NCBI GenBank assembly: GCA_017481495.1
Contig: JAFUPC010000089.1
Span: 1-35,008 of the forward strand
From: Clostridia bacterium
Lineage (GTDB): Bacteria > Bacillota > Clostridia > Oscillospirales > CAG-272
Reading direction: 5' to 3'
Length of the DNA stretch: 35,008 bases
Below, piece after piece: positions 23,923-31,728 of the stretch. The position numbers and the translations under genes were made by a program. Positions within the stretch are counted from its first letter, which is position 1. Each line of letters opens with the position of its first letter. The notes under the pieces were generated by a model. That model searched no databases. It had not been told where the DNA came from and saw only the letters and a list, made by a program, of their open reading frames with translations.

Positions 23923-25692
23923 ATGAATACAGAATTTTCGTCTCACGAAACGTGTACGCACGAACCGTGCGCTTCCGATGACACCCGTGCATTCCGCGAA
24001 GCGTGGATGACCCGCAGGGAACGGGCGCGGAAGCGGCTTCTCTCCACCCCACAGCCGGCACTGGAATTGAAAAAGGACATCTACGCCGACGGTGCTGTTT
24101 TCCGGCTCATCCATGATGTGGATGTAGCGGCGGCAGAAGAACAGCTTCATTTCACGGCGGACTGGTTTGAGCATCCGCACCCCAACGGCCGCGACCACAG
24201 AGGCGAGGCGGATTTCGCATCCATCCGCATGGTGAACGCACTGTACCGCTGTTATGACAAGGTGTCCGACGGATGCCGCGCCGCCCTTGACAATTTCTTT
24301 CTGCGCCGGGATTACAGTTCCATTTACGGCTCCGAAAACCACGCGCTGATGTACCGTGTGTCAAGACTTCTGGCGGCACAGTTCTACGCCGGCCGCGTGT
24401 TTGAGCAGTACGGCATGACGGCAGAGGACGTGATGCGGGAGGATGCGGCGTATATTGATGAATTTCTTATGTATCGCGCGCGCCGTGCGTGGGGAGAATT
24501 TGATTCCTGCGGTTATGCCGCCGAGATCATGCTGATCCTCAACGTGCTGTATATGTATACGACCGACGAACGGCTGAAAAAGAAAGCCGCCATGTCGATG
24601 GACATGATCCTGCTTGACATGATCGTGGATTCCAAGAATGGCGTTTACGGCGGCGCGCACGGGCGCATTTACGAGCACAATGCGCTGAATTCGTTTTCGA
24701 GCGGAATGTACACCTATTACTGCTACTATTTCGGCGCGGATGCGGGAATGCCCGAAAACATCATGGGGATGACCGCCGCGATCCTCTCGGATTATTATCC
24801 CGCGGACATCGTTTGCAGAGTCGCCAAAAATCGCACGTTCCCGTATGAGAACCGCGAACGCAAGCACCTGCATCTGTGCGAGGCGTGGGTGAACGGCATC
24901 GACCGGGAAATGCTTGCAAAGGTGGAGGGGCTGTCTATTGACAAGTACCTCTATCTCAGCGACAGGTATCTGCTCGGCAGTGTCACCCACCAGGACAGCT
25001 ATCCCGACAGCGTTCCGGGCGGATGGTATGCGCACCACCAACAACACGAGTGGGAACTGAAGCTTCTGCCGGACGAGACCGGACGGGCGAAAATTTTTTC
25101 CCACCACCCCGGCGACCCCGGGTATCATCATACCCACAACCGGTGGACCGGCGACAACAACTGCTGCTGCGGCACACATTTCTGCACCCGCGACACGGCA
25201 GTCAGTCTGTACAACATCACGCGCGAAAACGAGTATCCGTACATCAACGCCGACATTCCGCTGGAATTTTTCGAGGAAGCAGTCAAAGAGCCGAACTACC
25301 TCTTTCTGCGATACCGGAATCTGTATGTGACGGTGTGGTTTTCCAACGGATACCGCTTTGTCACCGAGGGCGAAACCGCGGGATACGAAGTGATCTCCGA
25401 CGGCAGAAAGCACGCCTTTGTCTGCCATGTCGAGCCGGCAGAGAAGTACGGGTCGCTCGGCGCGTTTGCCGATGCAATGAAGGCGCGCCCCATCGTCTTT
25501 GACCCCGACACGATGACGGTCGAGTGCTTTGGCATCCGGATGGACTGCAAAGAACGGTATGTCGACGGCCAGCGGCAGGTCTTCCCGTCAAAGATGCTGT
25601 ACGACAGCCCGTATCTGACCTCGGAATACGGAAGCGGCATCCTGCACGTCACAGACGGCGCGGTGTCGGCTGTGTATGATTTCAACTTCTGA
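23923..25692 (+). CDS. Uncharacterised 589-residue protein, probably carbohydrate-active
   Basis: I do not recognise a named family. The first 400 residues are helix-rich with many aromatic residues (RVSRLLAAQFYAGRVFEQY, GVYGGAHGRIYEHNALNSF), as in alpha/alpha-toroid glycan lyases or hydrolases. A His- and Cys-rich segment follows (GYHHTHNRWTGDNN, then CCCGTHFC with C414, C415, C416 and C420), then a beta-rich C-terminal part. No signal peptide is present. AAGGAG lies 10 bases before the ATG. As the last gene of the WbsX-isomerase run it probably acts in the same glycan pathway. The His/Cys cluster may bind a metal, which is an inference. Confidence 0.65.
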   Translation: MNTEFSSHETCTHEPCASDDTRAFREAWMTRRERARKRLLSTPQPALELKKDIYADGAVFRLIHDVDVAAAEEQLHFTADWFEHPHPNGRDHRGEADFASIRMVNALYRCYDKVSDGCRAALDNFFLRRDYSSIYGSENHALMYRVSRLLAAQFYAGRVFEQYGMTAEDVMREDAAYIDEFLMYRARRAWGEFDSCGYAAEIMLILNVLYMYTTDERLKKKAAMSMDMILLDMIVDSKNGVYGGAHGRIYEHNALNSFSSGMYTYYCYYFGADAGMPENIMGMTAAILSDYYPADIVCRVAKNRTFPYENRERKHLHLCEAWVNGIDREMLAKVEGLSIDKYLYLSDRYLLGSVTHQDSYPDSVPGGWYAHHQQHEWELKLLPDETGRAKIFSHHPGDPGYHHTHNRWTGDNNCCCGTHFCTRDTAVSLYNITRENEYPYINADIPLEFFEEAVKEPNYLFLRYRNLYVTVWFSNGYRFVTEGETAGYEVISDGRKHAFVCHVEPAEKYGSLGAFADAMKARPIVFDPDTMTVECFGIRMDCKERYVDGQRQVFPSKMLYDSPYLTSEYGSGILHVTDGAVSAVYDFNF

Positions 25693-25704
25693 TTTATTAT
25701 GATA

Positions 25705-25736
25705 ATAAAACCGCCCGGAGAAGGCGGTTTTGTTGT
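25705..25736. terminator. Bidirectional terminator
   Basis: AAAACCGCC (25707-25715) pairs with GGCGGTTTT (25723-25731), with T-rich sequence on both strands. It ends both the plus-strand glycan run and the minus-strand lipoprotein operon. Confidence 0.9.
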
Positions 25737-25740
25737 TTGG

Positions 25741-26254
25741 TTATGATTGCGGAAAGAACCCGGCACACAGCGCATCCAACGCGTTTACCGTATCGGGATC
25801 TTCCACTGTATAAAGCGCGGGATAATCAAATCCCCCGACTGTTTCGTAATAACTGTAATACAGAAAATATCCCCCGCGCCCGTCCGGCAGCAGTGTGAAC
25901 GCAAGAAGCGTCTCCCCGTCCGCCGCATCAAACGATAGACTGTAGCTTCCGCCGTAATACCCGCGGGAACTGATGGGGTCACACCCCACGATCTGATGGG
26001 CGGATTCCGCAAGGCGAGTGAGGGCATCGGCATCCGTGACAAGGATTTTTTCCCCGGTGTACATACTTTGTATGTTGACGGATATGGCGGCGGACAGACC
26101 GTGTTCCGACAGCGCGACCGTGGGCGAAACGACGGCAACGTCACCCTGCGTGCCGGTAACGGCGACATCCCCATCGGCGGCGGCGCGATCGCATCCCGGG
26201 CACATCAGAAGACACAAAAGCGCCGCGGCAAGCAGAAAAAACACGATACTTCAT
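25741..26254 (-). pseudogene. Putative lipoprotein, apparently frameshifted in the signal peptide
   Basis: An intact frame runs from a GTG at 26244 to the stop at 25741 (167 residues), with a hydrophobic start lacking positive charges and a lipobox-like MCPGC. The natural start looks to be the ATG at 26254. It overlaps the upstream stop (ATGA) and has GGAGG seven bases before it, but it is in another frame. Removing one base from the six-base A run at 26236-26241 (T run on the coding strand) would give a normal signal peptide, MKYRVFLLAAALLCLL. This is either a real frameshift, slippage control or an assembly error. The mature part is of unknown function. Confidence 0.6.
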
Positions 26255-26907
26255 CCGCCGACCTCCCGTCCGCCCCATTCCACAACGGTGAAGCCGTTCC
26301 GCACCGGTGTTTCGGGCAGAACCGGCTCCGTGACGGACAGCGCCGCATCCAGTCCCTGCCAGACCATGAACACGCGGATGACGGTGTCGGGCGCGGGCGT
26401 GACATTCAGGCGCGCTGTGTCGGTGTACGACTCTGCCTGAAACGTGATGAGATTGTAGGCGTTGTCCTGCATTTTGGGAAGCCAATACATGATAAATTCG
26501 TTTGTTTCGCGGTCGGAAAGCCCGAGCGCAGAAAGTGTTTCTTCGAGAAACGCGGCAGTATTTTCCCCGGCAACGCAGAAGCCCGACGTCATGTCATACG
26601 CCGTGTCGGAAATCCCTTCCCAGAACAGGGCGTAGTATTCGCGCCCGCTTGCATCGGTCAGCGTTCCGTCGGAAGAAGCGGTGACAGTCCAGCCGTCACG
26701 GTATTCCGGATAGGTGCAGGTCATCTCCCCATCATAATCCACCTTCACGCAGACCGACGTCGTTTCGGTCGGGTAAAGATAAATGACGGGTTTGGCATCG
26801 TAGGTCTCCCCGAGCAGTTCTTCCGCCGCGCCGGAATATAGAAACGCGGCAACCGCGGCCGCAAGGAGCAGGAAAAGGGTGAAGAGGAGGATGATGATTT
26901 TTTTCAT
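26251..26907 (-). CDS. Membrane-anchored KPVIYLYP-module protein, copy 1
   Basis: The 218-residue product has an N-terminal membrane anchor (MKKIIILLFTLFLLLAAAVAAFLY) and then the module starting KPVIYLYP at 39-46. Its conserved blocks are TCTYPEYRDGW, GREYYALFWEGISDTA, GFCVAGE, NEFIMYWLPKM and the ending NGFTVVEWGG. The module is predicted to lie outside the membrane. I recognise it as a recurring uncharacterised family without a known role. Neither the ATG at 26919 nor that at 26907 has a good ribosome site. 26907 is chosen by analogy with the paralogues, which start MK. It is more diverged than copies 2 and 3. Its stop overlaps the next gene (ATGA). Confidence 0.75.
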   Translation of the reverse strand: MKKIIILLFTLFLLLAAAVAAFLYSGAAEELLGETYDAKPVIYLYPTETTSVCVKVDYDGEMTCTYPEYRDGWTVTASSDGTLTDASGREYYALFWEGISDTAYDMTSGFCVAGENTAAFLEETLSALGLSDRETNEFIMYWLPKMQDNAYNLITFQAESYTDTARLNVTPAPDTVIRVFMVWQGLDAALSVTEPVLPETPVRNGFTVVEWGGREVGG

Positions 26908-26991
26908 TGGGATAACCATATTTTTCGCTGTGCGAAAATTTCCTTTCCTGTGGTATTAAGATAAAAGCCACAAATTGCGGCTGAAAATTTG

Positions 26992-27294
26992 TCAGTCCTT
27001 GATGATCACATTCCCCCGCACCGCCGGTATCCCCAGCAGATACCAGGTATATTCCGTCACGCGCGGCGGCGGGTCTTCCGGCATGAAATCGCCTCTCACG
27101 GAAAAGCCATACAGAAGTCCGATGTAAATTCCCGACCCACCGTCGTCGGCAGTCTGCACGGGAACGCAGAACAGCGGCTTTTCGCGCATTCCCGCAACGC
27201 GGACAAGGTCAGCACAGCAGAATACCACAGCCGCGGCAAGCACGGCGAGGAGCACGCGTACCCATGTTTTCTGCAAAAAGCGTTGATTTTTCAT
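26992..27294 (-). CDS. Small membrane protein of unknown function
   Basis: The 100-residue protein has one N-terminal membrane segment (VRVLLAVLAAAVVFCCADLV). An outside part follows, with KPLFCVPVQTADDGGSGIYIGLLYGF, resembling short clostridial proteins that share a KPxF...DGGxxxYxGLxY pattern. AAAGGA six bases before the ATG at 27294 decides the start over a longer frame that overlaps the upstream gene. It sits 14 bases after the fusion gene within the secreted-protein operon. No function is known to me. Confidence 0.65.
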   Translation of the reverse strand: MKNQRFLQKTWVRVLLAVLAAAVVFCCADLVRVAGMREKPLFCVPVQTADDGGSGIYIGLLYGFSVRGDFMPEDPPPRVTEYTWYLLGIPAVRGNVIIKD

Positions 27295-27308
27295 AAACGG
27301 TCCTTTCT

Positions 27309-28541
27309 TCAATTCAGCATTGTCCCGCCCCACTCCACAACGGTGAATCCGTTCCGCGCGGGTGTTTCGGGAAGAATCTGCTCCGGAATTTCGATGTCTT
27401 TATCAAGCGGCTTGTACACCATGTAAACGCGGATAACGGTATCCGGTGTCGGTGTAACGGTCAGTTCTGCTGTCTCGGTATACGTTTCAAACTGGAACGA
27501 AACGAGATTGTACGCGTTTTCCTGCATTTTGGGAAGCCAATACATGATAAATTCGTTTGCTTCGCGGTCGGAAAGTCCAAGTATGGCGAGTTTTTCTTCC
27601 AGAAAAGCGGCGGAATCGTTTCCGGCGACACAGAAACCGGCGGAAAGATCAAAGGCGGTGTCAGTCACGCCCTCCCAATAGAGCGCGTAATATTCGCGTC
27701 CGGTTTCATCGGTCAGGGTGCCGTCGGGTGCGGCGGTGACATTCCAGCCGTTTTCGTAGGCGGGGTAGGTGCAGGTAAGTTCTCCGTCGAGGTCAAGGGT
27801 GACGGTGACGTCGGTTTTCATTTCCGGATAGAGGTAGATGACGGGTTTTGCCATATATCCGGAATCGGAATGATCGGAAAGGTCTTCTTCCAGATGTCCG
27901 TCGGTGTAGAGATAAAAATACCGCGTGTCGCTCCATGTATTTTCCTTGACGGAAAACCAGATGGTCCCGGTGCAGGGGTCAAACACGGACGTATTGTATT
28001 CCGCGTATTCGCCGAATTCTTTTTCGATGATTTCGCGGACCTCCGTCCCGGAAAGAACCGTTCCGAATTCCATATAACGCAGAATGTCGAGGATGGTCTG
28101 TTTATATCGCTCTGCCTGAGCGTTGGTGAGTGTGAAATAAGCATCGTATGTGTGGTAATTGTGCCATGTGACTGTGTATTTGTAGGTCTCATACGCGGCG
28201 ACTTCGACGTACAGCGTTCCCGTTCCGGTTCGGGCAAATTCCAAGTCTTCCCGCGATTTGATAAAATTCAGACTTGGCAGGGCGCGATAATCGCAGAAAT
28301 AAACGGAAACGGCGGCGTCGGGGTCTTCGTCCGGGTAGAACCGGAACCCGGTGCGCGCGTTGCCATATTCGTCGGTATCGCTGAATATTTCCTGCGACCA
28401 CCCGTTCGGCAGGGTCATGGTGGCATTCATATACCCCTGCTCGACCGTGACTTTCGTGCCCTCATATGGGATGGAGGGGGCGGTGCAGGAAGGGAGGATG
28501 GTGCAGAAAAGTAAGAGTATGATGGTAAGTAATTGTTTCAT
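27309..28541 (-). CDS. Two-module lipoprotein: LPxxW module fused to KPVIYLYP module (copy 2)
   Basis: The 410-residue lipoprotein has lipobox LPSC (C19). Residues 30-220 form the LPxxW module (TLPNGWSQEI, then FRFYPDEDPDAA) and residues 232-410 the KPVIYLYP module (NEFIMYWLPKM, ending NGFTVVEWGG). The second half is almost identical at DNA level to the neighbouring gene, while the first half resembles the two lipoproteins further upstream. AGGA lies about 6 bases before the ATG at 28541, which is 14 bases after the preceding stop. The fusion suggests the two modules work together outside the cell. Confidence 0.8.
   Translation of the reverse strand: MKQLLTIILLLFCTILPSCTAPSIPYEGTKVTVEQGYMNATMTLPNGWSQEIFSDTDEYGNARTGFRFYPDEDPDAAVSVYFCDYRALPSLNFIKSREDLEFARTGTGTLYVEVAAYETYKYTVTWHNYHTYDAYFTLTNAQAERYKQTILDILRYMEFGTVLSGTEVREIIEKEFGEYAEYNTSVFDPCTGTIWFSVKENTWSDTRYFYLYTDGHLEEDLSDHSDSGYMAKPVIYLYPEMKTDVTVTLDLDGELTCTYPAYENGWNVTAAPDGTLTDETGREYYALYWEGVTDTAFDLSAGFCVAGNDSAAFLEEKLAILGLSDREANEFIMYWLPKMQENAYNLVSFQFETYTETAELTVTPTPDTVIRVYMVYKPLDKDIEIPEQILPETPARNGFTVVEWGGTMLN
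27322..27845. repeat. Near-identical repeat, left copy (with 28569-29097)
   Basis: About 525 bases encoding the KPVIYLYP module are almost the same as 28569-29097, in the same orientation. Identity is highest near the gene ends and drops towards the module start, suggesting recent duplication or gene conversion. Confidence 0.88.
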
Positions 28542-28555
28542 ATGTTTTCCTACGG

Positions 28556-29206
28556 TTATGACAGCTTCGTCCCACCCCACTCCACAACGGTGAATCCGTT
28601 CCGCGCGGGTGTTTCGGGAAGAATCTGCTCCGGAATTTCGATGTCTTTATCAAGCGGCTTGTACACCATGTAAACGCGGATAACGGTATCCGGTTCCGGC
28701 GAAACGGTCAGTTCTGCTGTCTCGGTATATGTTTCAAACTGGAACGAAACGAGGTTGTAGGCGTTTTCCTGCATTTTGGGAAGCCAATACATGATAAATT
28801 CGTTCGCTTCGCGGTCGGTAAGACCCAGTGCGGCGAGCTTTTCTTCGAGAAAAGCGGCGGTATCGTTTCCGGCGACACAGAAACCGGCGGAAAGATCAAA
28901 GGCGGTGTCAGTCACGCCCTCCCAATAGAGCGCGTAATATTCGCGTCCGGTTTCATCGGTCAGGGTGCCGTCGGGTGTGGCAGTGACGTTCCAGCCGTTT
29001 TCGTAGGCGGGATAGGTGCAGGTCAATTCGCCGTTGAAGTCCAGTTCGACATGGACATCGGTCTCCGTTTCCGGATAAAGGTAGATGACAGGCTTCTCCG
29101 CGACGCCGCCGGTGCCCAGAAATTCCGCGATATAATCCCGGAACACAACGCCGAGCAGGAGCAGGACAACGAGAAAAATAAGCATGGTGGTGAAAAATGT
29201 TTTCAT
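28556..29206 (-). CDS. Membrane-anchored KPVIYLYP-module protein, copy 3
   Basis: This 216-residue protein has an N-terminal anchor (MKTFFTTMLIFLVVLLLLGVVF) followed by the KPVIYLYP module at 38-216, with TCTYPAYENGW, GREYYALYWEGVTDTAFDLSAGF, NEFIMYWLPKM and the ending TVVEWGG. It lacks a lipobox, unlike the fusion next door. Its ATG overlaps the stop of the LPxxW lipoprotein gene (ATGA), with GAGGA six bases upstream, so the pair is probably translated in a fixed ratio. This mirrors the fused gene directly downstream. Confidence 0.78.
   Translation of the reverse strand: MKTFFTTMLIFLVVLLLLGVVFRDYIAEFLGTGGVAEKPVIYLYPETETDVHVELDFNGELTCTYPAYENGWNVTATPDGTLTDETGREYYALYWEGVTDTAFDLSAGFCVAGNDTAAFLEEKLAALGLTDREANEFIMYWLPKMQENAYNLVSFQFETYTETAELTVSPEPDTVIRVYMVYKPLDKDIEIPEQILPETPARNGFTVVEWGGTKLS
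28569..29097. repeat. Near-identical repeat, right copy (with 27322-27845)
   Basis: This is the partner of 27322-27845. The two copies could recombine and delete the intervening lipoprotein half-gene, so the locus may vary between strains. Confidence 0.88.
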
Positions 29207-29928
29207 GACGGTTCCTCCGCGTAGCAGTAAATGGTTTCCGACACCATTCCGTCCGGGGAGAGGGAAACGGTGCGGTCAATGGTCTTTCGGTCTTCTTTGT
29301 AAATTTCGGCTGTCCACACGCCGCTCTCATGGTCAAATTCTGCCCGGATGCGCGTGTCGTCCGTGACACCGCAGAAGTCGAGAAATTCGCTTCTGGAAGC
29401 GACCTCCCCGGCGGTCTCCGCATGGTCGATGATGGTGAGAAGTGTGTCGTAATAAGCTTCCCGCTGGTCTTCGTCCAGCGACCAGGATGCGGTAAACGTG
29501 TCCGGCGCATCCTCATACCGGGCAAGGGACGGCGTTTTTCCGCCCCAGCTGTAAAGGCGGATCTCCGTGCCGCCGGGAAGCTGTGCGACCTCGGTCTCCA
29601 GCTCCGTGCCGCAGACACCGAATGAGGACACATACGAAATGCGCGCGACCGCCGTCGGGTCTTCCTCCGGCCAGAAACGGATACAGTAATCCGCGTTCGA
29701 GTCCTCGTTTTCCGGCGAGATGACCTCGCCTGTCCACCCGTCCGGCAGATTCACGGTCAGGTCGGTATAATGATAATCAAAAGACAGGCTGTGTGTCAGT
29801 GTGACCTCGGCACCGGAAAGCATTCTGACGGGTTCCGGTGTTTCTTCGCAGGACGAAAGCCCAGCGGCGATGCAGGAAATGGCACAGCACGCAAGAAGCA
29901 TCAGGATGCGAGTGGGGGTCATCTTCAT
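29203..29928 (-). CDS. LPxxW-module lipoprotein A
   Basis: The 241-residue lipoprotein has lipobox LSSC after a normal signal peptide (RILMLLACCAISCIAAG). The module contains LTVNLPDGWTGEV and IRFWPEEDPTAVARI, matching the N-terminal half of the fusion protein, and ends with a beta-rich ESGVWTAEIY region. A GTG at 29934 overlaps the upstream stop. The ATG at 29928 has GAGGGA 8 bases before it and is preferred. It is coupled to copy 3 of the KPVIYLYP proteins by an ATGA overlap. The function is unknown. The fold may be PsbP/MOG1-like, which is speculative. Confidence 0.72.
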   Translation of the reverse strand: MKMTPTRILMLLACCAISCIAAGLSSCEETPEPVRMLSGAEVTLTHSLSFDYHYTDLTVNLPDGWTGEVISPENEDSNADYCIRFWPEEDPTAVARISYVSSFGVCGTELETEVAQLPGGTEIRLYSWGGKTPSLARYEDAPDTFTASWSLDEDQREAYYDTLLTIIDHAETAGEVASRSEFLDFCGVTDDTRIRAEFDHESGVWTAEIYKEDRKTIDRTVSLSPDGMVSETIYCYAEEPS

Positions 29929-29930
29929 CC

Positions 29931-30611
29931 TCACGCTCCCTCCACGGTTTCAACCACATTCCCTTGCGTATCGATCACCACGGTGCGCACCGGCTTCATC
30001 CCGCCGTAAACGGGATAGATCCCGACTGTCCACGCGCCTGCTTCATAATCATATTTTGCGCGGAGAATCTGGTCGTCTTTCGTTTTGTACGACTCCGCCA
30101 GGGTCAGTACGGTCTCCTCTCGTATGACCTCCGGATCAAGAACGATGCTGTCGAGAATTTCCGCCATGACGGTGCTGTATGTTTCCATCTGCGCATAAGT
30201 CCAGGTATAATTGAGGTAATACGGCGCGGGGACATTCTGATACCGGACATTGATGTGAACGCTGTCACCGTAATCGTCCGTGGAGACGCGCGCGGCATAT
30301 CCGTTTTCGTAGACGACATCCTCCCGGGAGGACACAAAGCTGCAGACAAGCGAATTGCTGTCAAGCGACAGAACAGCAGTGGCAGTCGGGTCGCTCTCCG
30401 GCCAGAAGCGGATGCCGCGGAGGTTTTCTTCCTCCAGTGTCTCCCACGCCCAATCCTCCGGCAGGGAAATGGTCATATCGGCGCAGGCGCGGGAATAGGC
30501 CGCGGTTTCGGGGAGTGCGGTGCCGCTGGTGTTGGATGCGGGTGCTTCGGCGCAGGCGGTGCAGAGCAGGGCAAGCGACAAAAGGGTTGTTGCGGCAATC
30601 GGATATTTCAT
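29931..30611 (-). CDS. LPxxW-module lipoprotein B
   Basis: This 226-residue lipoprotein has signal peptide MKYPIAATTLLSLALL and lipobox CTAC. It contains MTISLPEDWAWETL and IRFWPESDPTATAVL, followed by YEAGAWTVGIYPVYGG near the end, and so is a paralogue of lipoprotein A and of the first half of the fusion. AAAGGAGG lies 10 bases before the ATG at 30611, which decides against the longer frame reaching 30701. It is the first gene of the seven-gene run. I found no convincing promoter in the 120 bases upstream. Confidence 0.72.
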   Translation of the reverse strand: MKYPIAATTLLSLALLCTACAEAPASNTSGTALPETAAYSRACADMTISLPEDWAWETLEEENLRGIRFWPESDPTATAVLSLDSNSLVCSFVSSREDVVYENGYAARVSTDDYGDSVHINVRYQNVPAPYYLNYTWTYAQMETYSTVMAEILDSIVLDPEVIREETVLTLAESYKTKDDQILRAKYDYEAGAWTVGIYPVYGGMKPVRTVVIDTQGNVVETVEGA

Positions 30612-30730
30612 TTTGTGAAATCCTCCTTTGATAATTTTCCTTATATAGATATAGACGCAGAAAAAATGGAAAAGTTCCGTGTTTTCCTGAAATTTCCGCA
30701 AAAAATTTTTCGTGGTTTGTTTGAGAAAAC

Positions 30731-30785
30731 AAAAAAGGGGCTTCCCGCCAGGTTACAGCAGAGACTGCATCGGGCGGAAATTCCC
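30731..30785 (-). terminator. Terminator of the TSCPD-phosphosugar mutase operon
   Basis: On the minus strand TTCCGCC pairs with GGCGGGAA (one bulge), with an outer GGG/CCC clamp, followed by TTTTTT at 30736-30731. It lies about 30 bases after the membrane-protein stop. Confidence 0.65.
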
Positions 30786-30816
30786 TTCTCTTCGGTTATC
30801 AAAGAACCGTGTGAAT

Positions 30817-31716
30817 TTATACAGTTGGTGTCCCGTGGGGGTTTGACAGACGGGCGGTCTTCGGTGTTCTGCTTGCGGCAAGATACAGAAGCCGTGAGAG
30901 GATGTAGAGGATATACGCAAAGTGCATGGCAAGTCCGAGCCAGCCGTCGGAGAGGGAAAGGATGCCTTTGACGTACAGCACCGCATCGGAAACCGTGACA
31001 AGGATGCCGAAGAACAGCGCAAGATACGCAAACGCAAAGTACCATCTCGGAAGTGCAATGTCAAGGATGCGCCGTCCCTCATGCGCGGCATACATGATAA
31101 AGGAAAGAATCATGAAGATGCGCAGAACCTTCACGGGACTGTTCAGGGCAACGGTGTTGTCGTAATATGTATTCAAAACAAACAGGACGAACCAGAGCAC
31201 CGCAAACGACGAAAAGACCGAAAACGACGGCTTGTCGGCGGCACCCGCGGAAGCGACTTTAAGGAAATAAATGGCGGCGGGAACGGCGGCGATCATCATC
31301 AGCAGTGCGAAGACCGCATTCGCCGGGGTGGAGACCCATTCGCTCTGCAGCCGTCCGAGGAGCGGTGCAAAGACCGCCCAGTCCGACGTATACGCATCAT
31401 AAATGAAGATGAGGTCGTAAGCCAGGATCATGAAGCCGCAGAACGTGGCGGAAAAAACGGTCAGCTGGGACGTCTGGCGGATGTCGGATGCCGGATTGTC
31501 GGACAGCGGCAGGAGCATACAGGAACAGAGGATCAGCGCACAGAGGGCGATGAGCACATGGAGGATGTCGTCTGCAATGACACCCTGCCGGTACAGCTCC
31601 ACAAACGGTTCCAGCGAGGAAACGGAAACTGCAATGCGGAAGACCGCAAGAAGCAGAGCCAGAACGACTGTAAGCGCGGTGTACAGGCTGATCTGCTTAC
31701 GGGAAAACGTCTGCAT
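30817..31716 (-). CDS. Multi-pass membrane protein of unknown function
   Basis: The 299-residue protein has about eight hydrophobic segments, beginning MQTFSRKQISLYTALTVVLALLLAVF and including FMILAYDLIFIYDAY, YFAFAYLALFFGILV and a terminal AMHFAYILYILSRLLYLAA. I recognise no named family. GTGAGG lies about 10 bases before the ATG, 12 bases after the phosphosugar mutase stop, so it is the third gene of that operon. This may link it to cell-envelope sugar metabolism, but that rests on position alone. Confidence 0.7.
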   Translation of the reverse strand: MQTFSRKQISLYTALTVVLALLLAVFRIAVSVSSLEPFVELYRQGVIADDILHVLIALCALILCSCMLLPLSDNPASDIRQTSQLTVFSATFCGFMILAYDLIFIYDAYTSDWAVFAPLLGRLQSEWVSTPANAVFALLMMIAAVPAAIYFLKVASAGAADKPSFSVFSSFAVLWFVLFVLNTYYDNTVALNSPVKVLRIFMILSFIMYAAHEGRRILDIALPRWYFAFAYLALFFGILVTVSDAVLYVKGILSLSDGWLGLAMHFAYILYILSRLLYLAASRTPKTARLSNPHGTPTV

Positions 31717-31728
31717 GGTGCGCGCGCC

